A stretch of DNA of 36,890 bases, taken from positions 1-36,890 of the forward strand of contig UQKU01000023.1 in NCBI GenBank assembly GCA_900541675.1, given 5' to 3'. The notes beneath the pieces are model-generated. The model was not told where the DNA came from. It made no database searches and saw nothing but the letters and a program-made list of their open reading frames with translations. Both the position numbers and the translations under genes were made by a program. Source of the stretch: an uncultured Collinsella sp. Its GTDB lineage: Bacteria; Actinomycetota; Coriobacteriia; Coriobacteriales; Coriobacteriaceae. This document shows, one piece after another, positions 23,437 through 32,155 of this stretch. Positions within the stretch are counted from its first letter, which is position 1; each line of letters begins with the position of its first letter.

Positions 23437-25704
23437 CTAGCTCAGGTGCCAGATCTCGTCGTTGTACTGGGAGATCGTACGGTCGGACGAGAAGGTGCCG
23501 GCGTTGGCGATATTGATGAGCGCCTTGCGCATCCAGGCGTCCTGGTCCTCGTAGTCGGCCAGCACGCGCTCCTTGGTCTGGATGTACTCCTCAATGTCGA
23601 GCAGGGCCATAAACCAGTCCTTGCCCTTAATGTCGTCGTGCAGGCGCTGCAGGCGCTCGGCGTTGCCGGTTGCCATAAAGGCCGGGTTGGTGATGAAGTC
23701 CACCAGCAGTTTAATTCCGGGCTTGCGGTAGAGCGCACTGGCGTTGTAGGTGCCGTCGGCGTAGAGCTGCTCGACCTGTTTGGACGAGGCACCAAAGGTA
23801 TAGATGTTCTCGTCGCCCACGAGCTCGGCAATCTCCACGTTGGCACCGTCGAGCGTGCACAGGGTTAGGGCGCCGTTGAGCATGAACTTCATGTTGGAGG
23901 TGCCGCTCGCCTCCTTGGAGGCCAGGCTGATCTGCTCGGAGATGTCAGCGGCGGGGATCACGCGCTCGGCGGCGGTGACGTTGTAGTTCTCGATCATGAC
24001 AACCTGCAGGTAGGGAGCCACGTCGGGGTCGTTTGCAATCCACTGCGACAGCGTCAGGATCAGATGGATGATGTCCTGCGCGATAGTGTAGGCAGGCGCC
24101 GCCTTGCCGCCAAAGATGATGGTGACGGGGTGCTTAGGCCTGTTGCCGTTCTTGATATCGATGTACTTCCAGATGATGTAGAGCGCGAGCATCTGCTGAC
24201 GCTTGTACTCGTGGATGCGCTTGACCTGGACGTCGATGATGGCGTCGGAGGGAATGGTCACGCCCTGCTCGAGCGCCATGAACTGGCGCATGATGGCCTT
24301 GGCCTCGACCTTGGTGGCGGCCAGGCGCTCAAGAACGTCCTTGTCGTCGGCGAACTTGGCGAGTTTGCTCAGATCGCCGGTGCTGCGCCAGTCGGTGCCG
24401 ATTACATCGTCGAGCAGGCTGGCGAGCGCGGGGTTGGCTCCATGGATCCAGCGGCGGAAGGTGATGCCGTTGGTCTTGTTGGAGAACTTCTCGGGATAGA
24501 TCTCGTAGAACGGATGAAGCTCGGTGTCCTCCAGGATCTTGGTGTGGAGGGCGGCTACGCCATTGATGGAGAAGCCAAAGTGGATGTCCATGTGGGCCAT
24601 ATGGACGGTGTCGTATTCGTCGATGACGGCGACGCGCGGGTCATCGTGCTCGGCCTTCGCGATCTCATCGAGCTTGACGATAATGTCGGCGATGGCAGGG
24701 GAGACCTTCTGCAGGCTGACGAGCGGCCACTTCTCGAGCGCCTCGGCAAGAATCGTGTGGTTAGTGTAGGCGACCATGGAGCGTACGATGGTCACGGCCT
24801 CGTCAAACTCGATGCCATGCTCGGTGGTGAGCAAGCGAATGAGCTCGGGGATGACCATGGTGGGGTGCGTGTCGTTAATTTGGACCACGGCGTAGTCGGC
24901 CAGATCGTGCAGGTTGCTGCCGCGCTCGATGGCCTCGTCGATTAGGAGCTGGGCGGCGTTGCTCACCATGAAGTATTCCTGGTAGATGCGAAGCAGGCGG
25001 CCCTGCTCGTCGGAATCGTCGGGGTAGAGGAACAAGGTGAGGTTTTTGGCGATCTCGGTCTTGTCGAAGTCGATGGAGCTGCCGGGGACCAGGCCGTCGT
25101 CGACGCTCGCCAGGTCGAACAGGCGCAGACGGTTCTTGGTGGGCTGGCCGTAACCGGGCACGTCGATGTTGACGAGCTTGGAGGTAACGGCAAAATCGCC
25201 GAACTCGACGGTGTAGGAGCGGTCGTCGTCGACTAGGATGTCCTGCTCACCGAGCCACTCGTCGGGGACGGCCTTCTGCTGGTTGTCGACAAAGCGCTGA
25301 CGGAACAGGCCGTAGTGATAGTTGAGGCCCACGCCATCGCCGGTCAAGCCCAGCGTGGCGATGGAATCCAGGAAGCATGCGGCCAGGCGGCCCAGGCCGC
25401 CGTTGCCGAGCGACGGCTCGACCTCGAACTCCTCGATCTTGTTGAGGTCGTGGCCTGCGGCGGTGAGCTGGTCCTTAACCTCGTCGTAGATGCCGAGGTC
25501 GATCATGTTGTTGATGAGCAGCTTGCCGATCAAAAATTCGGCGGAAATGTAATAGAGCTTTTTCTTGCCGTTGTTGAGCGGGCAGGCGGCGGAGCGCTCC
25601 TGCACGAGTTTGACCAGCAGCTTGTAAATGCGACGGTCGTCGAGCTGCTCGAGCGAGGTGCCAAAAGACTGCTCGGCGAGTTCCATGAGGTTAATTTGGG
25701 GCAT
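23437..25704 (-). CDS. glgP: Glycogen/maltodextrin phosphorylase
   Basis: Cleaves alpha-1,4-glucans with phosphate to release glucose 1-phosphate, cytoplasmic, PLP-dependent. The PLP lysine is Lys606 in EASGTSNMKFMLNGALTL, followed by the conserved TLDGANVEI. Near the N-terminus KKLYYISAEFLIGKLL and later PSLGNGGLGRLAACFLDS are diagnostic. The start at 25704 is fixed by GGAGGAAAC immediately before it; an open frame continues further upstream but is not coding. 755 aa is the short bacterial form. It lies downstream of malQ on the same strand, the classical pair for breaking down maltodextrins; malP would be an equally fair name. Confidence 0.95.
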   Translation of the reverse strand: MPQINLMELAEQSFGTSLEQLDDRRIYKLLVKLVQERSAACPLNNGKKKLYYISAEFLIGKLLINNMIDLGIYDEVKDQLTAAGHDLNKIEEFEVEPSLGNGGLGRLAACFLDSIATLGLTGDGVGLNYHYGLFRQRFVDNQQKAVPDEWLGEQDILVDDDRSYTVEFGDFAVTSKLVNIDVPGYGQPTKNRLRLFDLASVDDGLVPGSSIDFDKTEIAKNLTLFLYPDDSDEQGRLLRIYQEYFMVSNAAQLLIDEAIERGSNLHDLADYAVVQINDTHPTMVIPELIRLLTTEHGIEFDEAVTIVRSMVAYTNHTILAEALEKWPLVSLQKVSPAIADIIVKLDEIAKAEHDDPRVAVIDEYDTVHMAHMDIHFGFSINGVAALHTKILEDTELHPFYEIYPEKFSNKTNGITFRRWIHGANPALASLLDDVIGTDWRSTGDLSKLAKFADDKDVLERLAATKVEAKAIMRQFMALEQGVTIPSDAIIDVQVKRIHEYKRQQMLALYIIWKYIDIKNGNRPKHPVTIIFGGKAAPAYTIAQDIIHLILTLSQWIANDPDVAPYLQVVMIENYNVTAAERVIPAADISEQISLASKEASGTSNMKFMLNGALTLCTLDGANVEIAELVGDENIYTFGASSKQVEQLYADGTYNASALYRKPGIKLLVDFITNPAFMATGNAERLQRLHDDIKGKDWFMALLDIEEYIQTKERVLADYEDQDAWMRKALINIANAGTFSSDRTISQYNDEIWHLS

Positions 25705-25751
25705 GTTTCCTCCTGTAATGGGTTGATTACATGTCTGCAATTCATAAGAAT

Positions 25752-25785
25752 CCCGCGCGAGGGGATTGGGGTGGCCTCGCGCGGG
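25752..25785 (-). other. Intercistronic stem-loop between malQ and glgP
   Basis: An 11-bp GC-only-like stem (25752-25762 with 25775-25785) lies in the 128-bp gap between the malQ stop and the phosphorylase start. No T-run follows on either strand, so it more likely affects mRNA stability than termination. Confidence 0.65.
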
Positions 25786-25832
25786 TAAGCAAGCGCGTCC
25801 GCACGGTGGGGAGGGGTCGGGCGCGGTAGCTC

Positions 25833-27338
25833 CTATTGAGGAAGCTCGATTTCGGCTTCCGACGGGATGCGGAAGTAGGTCTCGGTCCAGTCGGTGAGTT
25901 TGTGCTCGAGCTCGCGGGTGATGGCGCCGTCGAGCATGCGCCAGGTCCAGTTGCCGCCCAGCGTGGCAGGGGTGTTGATGCGCGCCTCGTTGCCCAAGTT
26001 GAGCAGGTCCTGCATGGTGTAGACGCACGTGTCGCTCACGCTGGCTGCGATGGTTCGGTTGAGCGCGTCGGCGATGGGTTCGCCGGCCTGCTGATGGGTG
26101 TACAGGGCTGTCTGCTCGCGCTGACGCGGGGTAGCCGTTCCTTCAAACCAGCCGCGTGCCGTCTCGTTGTCGTGAGTGCCCACGTAGGCGACGGTGTTGG
26201 CAATGTAGTTGTGCGGCAGGTAGTACGAGTTGGTGCCCTCAAAGGCAAACTGCAGGATCTTCATGCCGGGGAAGCCCGAGTTGTCGCGCATATCGATGAC
26301 GCCGGGGGTGAGGAAGCCCAGGTCCTCGGCGATGATGGGCAGCGTGCCGAGCTTTTCCTCGAGTGTCTTGAAGAGCTTGAGGCCGGGACCCTGCGTCCAC
26401 GAACCGTAGGACGAATCGGGTGAGGAGAACGGCACCTCCCAATAGGCCTCGAAGCCGCGGAAGTGATCCAGGCGGATGACGTCGTACATGTCGAGGGCGG
26501 CGCGAATGCGGCCCTCCCACCAGGAGAAGCCGTCGGACTCCATGGCGTCCCAGTCGTAGATGGGGTTGCCCCAGTACTGGCCGGTGGCCGAGAGCTGGTC
26601 GGGCGGCGTGCCGGCGACGCTCACCGGATTGCCGGCGGCGTCGATCTTAAAGAGCTCAGGCGTCGCCCACATCTCGACGGAGTCACGCGAGACATAGATG
26701 GGCAGGTCGCCGATGATGAGAATGTCGCGCTCGTTGGCATAGGCCTTGAGGCGGCTCCACTGGCGATCGAAGAAGTACTGTGTCATCTGGTGGTAGAGCA
26801 TACGCGCCGGATGGTCGGCGCAGACCTTGGCGGAAGCCTCGCCGCGGGTGCGGAGCTCCGCGGGCCACTCCCAAAATGCCTTGAGACCGCACTCCTCTTT
26901 GACGGTCATGAACTCACAGTAGGGGATGAGCCAGTCCTCGTTGGCCTGGATAAAGTCATCGAAATCGGCCGGCTTGTCGGCGGCAAAGCGCTCGGCGGCG
27001 CGGTCGAGAATCTGACGGCGGCCGCCAAAGATAGCACCGTAGTCGACATTGCTGGGGTCGGATCCCAGATACACGCCATCGATATCGCGCTGCTCCAGAT
27101 ACCCTGCCTCGATAAGCTCAGCAAAGTCGATAAAGTTGGGGTTGCCTGCGCGGGCCGAGAACGACTGATAGGGCGAATCGCCATAGCTGGTCGTCGTAAG
27201 GGGCAGAATCTGCCAGTAATGTTGTTTGCACGAGGCGAGAAAATCGACGAAGTCGTAGGCATTCCAGCCAAAGCCGCCGATTCCGTATGGTCCGGGCAGA
27301 GATGAGACGGGCATGAGGACGCCGCTTGCACGCTCCAT
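25833..27338 (-). CDS. malQ: 4-alpha-glucanotransferase (amylomaltase)
   Basis: Transfers glucan segments between maltodextrins, releasing glucose and making longer chains for the phosphorylase; glycoside hydrolase family 77. MERASGVLMPVSSLPGPYGI is the usual N-terminus, and PLTTTSYGDSPYQSFSARAG, VIRLDHFRGFEAYW (catalytic Asp region) and YVGTHDNETARGW are family hallmarks. The ATG at 27338 is chosen because the similarity begins there and GGTGAG lies eight bases upstream; GTG 27350 or TTG 27353 in frame are possible. First gene of a malQ-glgP unit, with a palindromic operator in its promoter. Confidence 0.95.
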   Translation of the reverse strand: MERASGVLMPVSSLPGPYGIGGFGWNAYDFVDFLASCKQHYWQILPLTTTSYGDSPYQSFSARAGNPNFIDFAELIEAGYLEQRDIDGVYLGSDPSNVDYGAIFGGRRQILDRAAERFAADKPADFDDFIQANEDWLIPYCEFMTVKEECGLKAFWEWPAELRTRGEASAKVCADHPARMLYHQMTQYFFDRQWSRLKAYANERDILIIGDLPIYVSRDSVEMWATPELFKIDAAGNPVSVAGTPPDQLSATGQYWGNPIYDWDAMESDGFSWWEGRIRAALDMYDVIRLDHFRGFEAYWEVPFSSPDSSYGSWTQGPGLKLFKTLEEKLGTLPIIAEDLGFLTPGVIDMRDNSGFPGMKILQFAFEGTNSYYLPHNYIANTVAYVGTHDNETARGWFEGTATPRQREQTALYTHQQAGEPIADALNRTIAASVSDTCVYTMQDLLNLGNEARINTPATLGGNWTWRMLDGAITRELEHKLTDWTETYFRIPSEAEIELPQ

Positions 27339-27423
27339 GAATGCGCTCACCAACCTTCTTGTTGTGGGGTCGGCCTGCCGATGGGTGTGCAGCCCGCCTC
27401 CGATGTTCTGATTCGATACGCCT

Positions 27424-27446
27424 ATTGTAAAACATGTTGTTTAAAC
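27424..27446 (-). promoter_or_regulatory. malQ promoter with HutC-type operator in the spacer
   Basis: On the minus strand a TACAAT -10 (27424-27429) has a TGTACA-like -35 with about 18 bases between, and the palindrome GTTTAAAC (27439-27446) lies inside that spacer. This is the same eight-base palindrome as at the PTS gene and its regulator, which links malQ-glgP to that control circuit. It is extended by a looser ACATGT dyad on both sides. Confidence 0.55.
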
Positions 27447-27502
27447 ATGTACAGGCAAGATAAAAAAGTTGGTCGATTTTCGGCGAATGGTTACATGCCA
27501 TG

Positions 27503-27536
27503 AAAAAGCCCCGACCTCACAACGTGAGATCGGGGC
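27503..27536 (-). terminator. Terminator after galE
   Basis: A 13-bp stem with one mismatch or G-T pair (27508-27520 with 27524-27536), three-base loop, and five T residues on the minus strand. It keeps galE transcription from running into malQ. Confidence 0.85.
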
Positions 27537-27558
27537 AAGAGCGGTATGTAGGTTTTTG

Positions 27559-28620
27559 CTACTCGGCGTCGGCGAAGCCGTTGGGGTTGTGGCTCTGCCA
27601 GTTCCAGCTATCGCGGCACATATCCGCGATGTCGTACTGAGCTTTCCAGCCCATCATGCGCTCGGCCTTGGAGGCATCGCACCAGTTGGCAGCGATGTCG
27701 CCGGCGCGGCGCTCGCGGATCACGTAGGGCAGCTCCTTGCCGCAGGCCTTGGAGAAGGCGGCGACGACCTCGAGTACCGAGGTACCGGTGCCGGTGCCCA
27801 GGTTAAAGATCTCGACGCCGGTCTTGCCGTTCATCCAGTTAAGGGCGGCAACGTGACCGGAGGCCAAATCGCACACGTGGATGTAGTCGCGCACACCGGT
27901 GCCGTCGGGTGTGGGGTAGTCGTTGCCAAAGACCTGAACGGCCTCGAGCTTGCCCACGGCAACCTGCGCGACATAGGGCACCAGGTTGTTGGGGATGCCC
28001 TTGGGATCCTCGCCGATCAGGCCCGACGGATGGGCGCCGATGGGATTGAAATAACGGAGCAGCACAACGTCCCACTCGGGGTCGGCGGTGTGAACGTCCA
28101 TAAGGATCTGCTCGATCATCCACTTGGTCCAGCCATAGGGGTTGGTTGCGGGCTTCTTGGGGTCTTCCTCGGTGACGGGCGGGTTGTCCGGGTCGCCGTA
28201 GACGGTCGAGGAGCTCGAGAAGATGATGGACTTGCAGCCATGGTTGCGCATGACGTCGATGAGCACCAGGGTGTTCTCGATGTTGTTGTGGTAGTACTCG
28301 ACGGGCTTGCTCACCGACTCGCCGACGGCCTTAAAGCCGGCGAAGTGGATGACGCGGTCGATCTGATGGGTGTCGAAGATCTTGTTCATGGCCTCGCGGT
28401 CGAGCACGTTGGCCTCGTAGAAGGTGAGGTTTTTGGCAGCCTCTTCGCCCACGATGGTCTTGACGCGGTCGACGGCGACGGCGCTGGAGTTGGAGAGGTC
28501 ATCGACGATGACGACCTGGTAGCCGCCCTCGAGCAGCTGAACGACGGTGTGCGAGCCGATAAAACCGGCGCCACCGGTTACGAGGACGCAGGTGTCTTTG
28601 GGGTCGAGTGCTTTGGACAT
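27559..28620 (-). CDS. galE: UDP-glucose 4-epimerase
   Basis: NAD-dependent short-chain dehydrogenase-type enzyme that interconverts UDP-glucose and UDP-galactose. The Rossmann motif is TGGAGFIGSH (about residues 15-24), the NAD-contacting IVDDLSNSS follows, and the catalytic pair is Tyr162/Lys166 in NPYGWTKW, with the upstream SSSSTVYG serine-threonine site. 353 aa is normal. TAGGAGA lies in front of the ATG. It has its own terminator and no galK/galT neighbour, so it may serve cell-surface sugar synthesis as well as galactose use. Confidence 0.95.
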   Translation of the reverse strand: MSKALDPKDTCVLVTGGAGFIGSHTVVQLLEGGYQVVIVDDLSNSSAVAVDRVKTIVGEEAAKNLTFYEANVLDREAMNKIFDTHQIDRVIHFAGFKAVGESVSKPVEYYHNNIENTLVLIDVMRNHGCKSIIFSSSSTVYGDPDNPPVTEEDPKKPATNPYGWTKWMIEQILMDVHTADPEWDVVLLRYFNPIGAHPSGLIGEDPKGIPNNLVPYVAQVAVGKLEAVQVFGNDYPTPDGTGVRDYIHVCDLASGHVAALNWMNGKTGVEIFNLGTGTGTSVLEVVAAFSKACGKELPYVIRERRAGDIAANWCDASKAERMMGWKAQYDIADMCRDSWNWQSHNPNGFADAE

Positions 28621-28815
28621 GTAGTCTCCTATCGAATCAGGAACACTTCTTCAGGGGAGTATAGCGCAGGCAGGGGCACCCAAAAGGTGCAGGGCAGGAA
28701 AAGCAGATGAACATGCTAACGTACTCATTGAAATGTTTGGCGTGGGCGTAACCTTGACTTTGACGTTTGCATACGAGCCGCCGACCATACGGTTTCCTGC
28801 CGTTCGTGGAAATCG

Positions 28816-28843
28816 TTGGGACGCGCCATATGTACGCTAATAT
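28816..28843 (+). promoter_or_regulatory. Probable promoter of the CHAP hydrolase gene
   Basis: TTGGGA (28816-28821) and TAATAT (28838-28843) lie 16 bases apart, 45 bases before the start codon. This is the only convincing signal in the 267-bp gap between galE and this gene. Confidence 0.55.
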
Positions 28844-28887
28844 GTATGAGTTGAGCGACATATAAATAAGCATGTAACGGAGTACAT

Positions 28888-30093
28888 ATGTCACCAAACA
28901 GCGATTCCATCCTTTCCCAGGAGCTCTCGCGCCGCACTGCCCTCAAGGCCCTGTTCGGCGCCGCTTCTGCGGCAGTTCTTTTTGGCCTGCCCGCTCGCGC
29001 CCATGCGGCGGAGGCTTCCAAAGAAACCACCGATAAACTGAATGCCGCCCAGGCCCAGCTCGACGAGGTTCAGGCCCAGCTCGACAGCATCGCAAATGAG
29101 TATGCGGCGCTGGCCAACAAGAATGCCCAGACCCTCAACGACATCGAGAATGTCCAGGGCAAGATTGACGACACGCAGGCCCAGATCGATGAAAAGAAGG
29201 CCGAGCTCAAGAAGAAGCGCAACGACCTTTCCGATCGCGTGGCCGCCAGCTACAAGTCCGGCGGCACGAACATCCTGTCGCTGCTGCTGGCCTCTGGCTC
29301 GTTTGAGGAACTCGTCGCCAACGCGCATTACGTTGAGAAGATCAACAAGAGCGACCGCGACGCCATCGAGGACATTCAGACCATCCAGGAAGAGCTCGAT
29401 GCGCAAAAGACCGAGCTCGAGTCGCAGAAGGCCGACTTAGAGAAGCTCAAGGACCAGCAGACTGCCCAGATGCAGGACATGCAGGCCAAGCAGCAAGAAG
29501 TCCAGACCGTGCTGAACGGTCTTTCCGACGACGTCAAGGAGCTCATGGCTCAGCGCGATTCCGAGATCCTCGCTGCCGCCCAGGCTGAGGAGGCCGCTAG
29601 GAAGGCTGCCGCTGCCGCGGCTGCCGCGAACAAGAACAATTCCTACTCGGGTGGTTCGAGCTCGGGTGGTGGATCGTACGCGCCCGGAACTCCGCAGCAG
29701 AATGCCGGCTCGGGCAAGCAGCAGGCTGTCGTCAACGCGTGCTACTCCACGCCTTCGCCGGGTCAGAACTGGTGCGCGGCGTGGGTCACCAATGTCTTCC
29801 GTAACGCCGGCGTTGGCTACTTTGGAGGCAATGCGTGCGACATGTTTAACGCCTGGTGCTATAGCTCCGACCGCTCGGCGCTGCAGGTGGGCATGATTGT
29901 TGCCGACTCATCGCATAGCGGTACCGGCATACCGGGCCTGATCTATGGCCACGTGGGCATCTACGTTGGCGGCGGCATCGTTATGAGTAACGAGGGCGCC
30001 ATCACGTCGAGGTCGCTTGACTCGTTCATTGGGTTCTACGGCACTGGCTCTGGCGTGCGCTGGGGCTGGCTCGGCGGTATTGCGCTGTCGTAA
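28888..30093 (+). CDS. Secreted coiled-coil CHAP-domain peptidoglycan hydrolase (PcsB-like)
   Basis: An N-terminal signal peptide carries a twin-arginine-like SRRTALKALFG followed by a hydrophobic stretch and a likely cleavage after AHA (about residue 40). Residues about 45-235 form a long heptad-rich coiled coil (LDEVQAQLDSI, QAQIDEKKAELKKKRNDL), then an Ala-run and a Gly/Ser linker. The last 110 residues are a CHAP amidase/endopeptidase domain with catalytic Cys in GQNWCAAWVTNVF and His in YGHVGIYVGGG. The layout matches PcsB/CwlO-type hydrolases that split daughter cells and are held inactive by the coiled coil. ACGGAG precedes the ATG. Hairpin element C begins 19 bases after the stop. Confidence 0.88.
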   Translation: MSPNSDSILSQELSRRTALKALFGAASAAVLFGLPARAHAAEASKETTDKLNAAQAQLDEVQAQLDSIANEYAALANKNAQTLNDIENVQGKIDDTQAQIDEKKAELKKKRNDLSDRVAASYKSGGTNILSLLLASGSFEELVANAHYVEKINKSDRDAIEDIQTIQEELDAQKTELESQKADLEKLKDQQTAQMQDMQAKQQEVQTVLNGLSDDVKELMAQRDSEILAAAQAEEAARKAAAAAAAANKNNSYSGGSSSGGGSYAPGTPQQNAGSGKQQAVVNACYSTPSPGQNWCAAWVTNVFRNAGVGYFGGNACDMFNAWCYSSDRSALQVGMIVADSSHSGTGIPGLIYGHVGIYVGGGIVMSNEGAITSRSLDSFIGFYGTGSGVRWGWLGGIALS

Positions 30094-30112
30094 CTGCGGC
30101 TTGAAGCTGGTT

Positions 30113-30243
30113 GGTCCGGGACTGCGGGCGAGGCATAAGGTTGCCTGCTCTACAGTCCTGCGCAAGACGAAGGCCACATTAAGTGGCCTTCTTTGCGTGC
30201 GGAACTCGCGACCAACCTTATGCCTCGCCCGCAGTCCCGGACC
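30113..30243 (+). repeat. Hairpin element copy C
   Basis: Arms 30113-30143 and 30213-30243 are perfect 31-bp reverse complements. The 69-nt core (30144-30212) is identical to that of copy A except for its last base, T to C. The innermost arm pair is G-C where copy A has T-A, again preserving pairing. It lies just after the CHAP gene, and an ordinary terminator follows 53 bases later at 30296. Confidence 0.95.
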
Positions 30244-30295
30244 TTCCGGGTTCAAAGCGCGATACACCGGACTGGTTGTCTGATATAAAGATGGC

Positions 30296-30322
30296 GAAGG
30301 CCCCTTTCGGGGCCTTCTTTTT
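30296..30322 (+). terminator. Terminator downstream of the CHAP gene and element C
   Basis: Nine-bp stem (30296-30304 with 30309-30317), four-base loop and five T residues. That a normal terminator lies beyond element C argues that the element itself is not needed as terminator here. Confidence 0.85.
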
Positions 30323-30356
30323 AAATAAAATTATCGACTCCGTGGACTTCGGTTTT
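30321..30356 (-). pseudogene. Degenerate remnant of a murB 3' end
   Basis: Read on the minus strand this stretch encodes TEVHGVDNFI and a TAA stop, against PEVHRVGEFL and TAG at the true murB end (31010-31040). At DNA level GACTCnGTGGACTTCGGnTT is shared in the same orientation. Further upstream the frame reads FDEPS, against FDVDLEP, after which similarity fades. The intact murB end lies 690 bases away, with a possibly foreign gene between. Confidence 0.5.
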
Positions 30357-30479
30357 GGAATTTGGAGCCGACGGCTCATCAAAGTGGAAAATGAAATATA
30401 ACCTAGCTGCAATAATCGCCTTGTTGCGAACTCGAACTGATCATGTAGATCTAAAATAGTCGCAATATACAATTGTCGT

Positions 30480-30941
30480 GTGGTGCGTTGGGTCGGAGCT
30501 GCTGCGGGTCCTAGATGGATTGCGGTCTTGCGCCCCGATGTTCAAACAGGTTTCTCTCTAGACGGGAAGTTGCTCATGGACACCATATATGACGGAGACG
30601 ACTGGGTCGATCATTATAGTTGGCGACTAGTCGGCTCGGATGACAATGGGGATGTGGTGTTTGATGGACTATGTCCAAAGCATCTCCATCCTTTTGTCTC
30701 GTCGTTAATTGAGAGTTCCGCTCGTGTTGCCCCCTACAGCTCGGCGTCGCTTCATGATACGGACGTTTTGAAGACCATAAAGGAATCAATTGACGAGGGC
30801 ACGATGAGTAGCTTGCTGTTTTCTCGCCTTGTGGGGCTAGATGAGATTGGCTCGAAACGACTGCTTGCGGGCGAAAAGGTGGAACTCACTTATCGGTCGA
30901 TGATTTCAATCCTGCGGATGGCCGATGTTCTTCGCAAATAA
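30480..30941 (+). CDS. Hypothetical protein, possibly foreign
   Basis: Not recognised. The 153-aa frame starts with GTG and has no clear ribosome site; an in-frame ATG at 30576 (MDTIYDGDDWVDHYSW) follows GGGAAG and may be the true start, giving 121 aa. No signal peptide or membrane helix is seen. The last 60 residues look helical (LLFSRLVGLDEIGSKRLLAG, then YRSMISILRMADVLRK) and could be a small DNA- or protein-binding domain, but that is speculation. Codon use is more AT-rich than the neighbours and the 160 bases upstream are AT-rich, suggesting transfer. It ends at a bidirectional terminator shared with murB. Confidence 0.5.
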   Translation: MVRWVGAAAGPRWIAVLRPDVQTGFSLDGKLLMDTIYDGDDWVDHYSWRLVGSDDNGDVVFDGLCPKHLHPFVSSLIESSARVAPYSSASLHDTDVLKTIKESIDEGTMSSLLFSRLVGLDEIGSKRLLAGEKVELTYRSMISILRMADVLRK

Positions 30942-30946
30942 ATGAA

Positions 30947-30980
30947 AACGGGACAAGTGAGCTACGTCACTTGTCCCGTT
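30947..30980. terminator. Bidirectional terminator between the hypothetical gene and murB
   Basis: A perfect 14-bp stem (30947-30960 with 30967-30980), six-base loop; T-rich on the + side and an A-run (45-48) giving T residues on the minus side. It serves both convergent genes. Confidence 0.85.
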
Positions 30981-31009
30981 ATTAATTAAAGTGGACCGCG
31001 GCGAGCGGG

Positions 31010-31972
31010 CTATAAAAATTCGCCGACTCGGTGGACTTCGGGTTCTAGGTCTACGTCGAACTGCTCTTTGACTTTGGCTTGGATGTGGCGGATGAGTTCG
31101 TCGACATCGGCGGCGGTGGCGTGGTCGGCGTTGACGATGAAGCCGCAGTGCTTCTCGCTCACCTGCGCGCCGCCAACGGCGTGTCCTCGCAGGCCGGCAT
31201 CCATGATGAGCTTGCCGGCAAAGTAGCCCTCGGGGCGCTTGAAGGTGGAGCCGGCGCTCGGCATGTCGAGCGGCTGCTTGTCCTCACGGCGCTGGCGGTA
31301 GTCGTCCATGTCGGCCTTGATCATCGCGGCGTTGCCCGGGGCGAGATTGAAGATGGCCGAAAGCACGATGAAACCGTCGTCGGCAATGCGGCTCTTGCGA
31401 TAGCCCAGGTTGAGCTCGTCGACATCGAACTCGATGATGTTGCCGCTGCCGCGGGTGCCGTCGTCGAGCTGGCGAGCGGGTTTGTAGACGCGCACGGACT
31501 CCAGCACATCGGCCATGCAGGCACCGTAGGCACCGGCGTTCATGTAGCAGGCGCCGCCGACCGATCCGGGGATGCCCGAGATGGGCTCCATGCCGGTGAG
31601 ACAGGCCTCGGCTGCCGCGGCTGCGACATCGGAAAGCAGCGCGCCGGCTGCCGCCGTGACGTGCGTGCCGTCGACCGTAATGTCGGAGAGGCCCTCGCCC
31701 AGCGCTACGACGACGCCGCGGATGCCCTTGTCGCCGACGAGCAAGTCGGAGCCGTTGCCCACGATGGTGAGTGGTAGATTGCAGCGATAGCAGGTATCGA
31801 GCGTGGCGACGAGGCCCTGCTCAGTATCGGGCGTGACAAAGACGTCGGCCGGACCGCCGATCTTAAACGTGGTGTGCTCGCGCATGGGCTCGCTCATCAG
31901 CACGTTGTCCTCGCCGGCAACGCCAGCGAGCGCGCACAGCAGGTCCTCGTTAAAAAAATCGTTCTCGTGCAT
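31010..31972 (-). CDS. murB: UDP-N-acetylenolpyruvoylglucosamine reductase
   Basis: FAD- and NADPH-dependent second step of UDP-N-acetylmuramate synthesis for peptidoglycan. HTTFKIGGPADVFVTP, GNGSDLLVGDKGIRGVVV, GIPGSVGGACYMNAGAYG and PSAGSTFKRPEGYFAGKLI (catalytic Ser) define the type II short form. The start is set at 31972 (MHENDFFNEDLL), preceded by AAGGCGGA; the open frame extends to 32071 with a GTG but without a ribosome site. 320 aa is normal. The gene stands alone. Confidence 0.93.
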   Translation of the reverse strand: MHENDFFNEDLLCALAGVAGEDNVLMSEPMREHTTFKIGGPADVFVTPDTEQGLVATLDTCYRCNLPLTIVGNGSDLLVGDKGIRGVVVALGEGLSDITVDGTHVTAAAGALLSDVAAAAAEACLTGMEPISGIPGSVGGACYMNAGAYGACMADVLESVRVYKPARQLDDGTRGSGNIIEFDVDELNLGYRKSRIADDGFIVLSAIFNLAPGNAAMIKADMDDYRQRREDKQPLDMPSAGSTFKRPEGYFAGKLIMDAGLRGHAVGGAQVSEKHCGFIVNADHATAADVDELIRHIQAKVKEQFDVDLEPEVHRVGEFL

Positions 31973-32155
31973 ACGGATATCCGCCTTTTGGTGGTCGTTG
32001 TCATCAATCGATTGCAATATACCCCACCCGGACGGATTTGGTGCGCTGGCGGCGATAAAACAGCCGTCCACCGGATTGGTAAAGTGTTTATCACCGAGGT
32101 AGAGGGGTAGTCGCTATACTTTCAAGAGATTGCGCGTAAACCCGGAAGGAGCGAG

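Noticed and set aside
25705..26028. Upstream extension of the glycogen phosphorylase frame by 108 codons
   Set aside because: It overlaps malQ, and the start at 25704 has a perfect GGAGG site and matches the family N-terminus.
31973..32071. Longer murB start with 33 extra residues
   Set aside because: The extra segment has a GTG without a ribosome site and no similarity to MurB, whereas the ATG at 31972 is preceded by AAGGCGGA.
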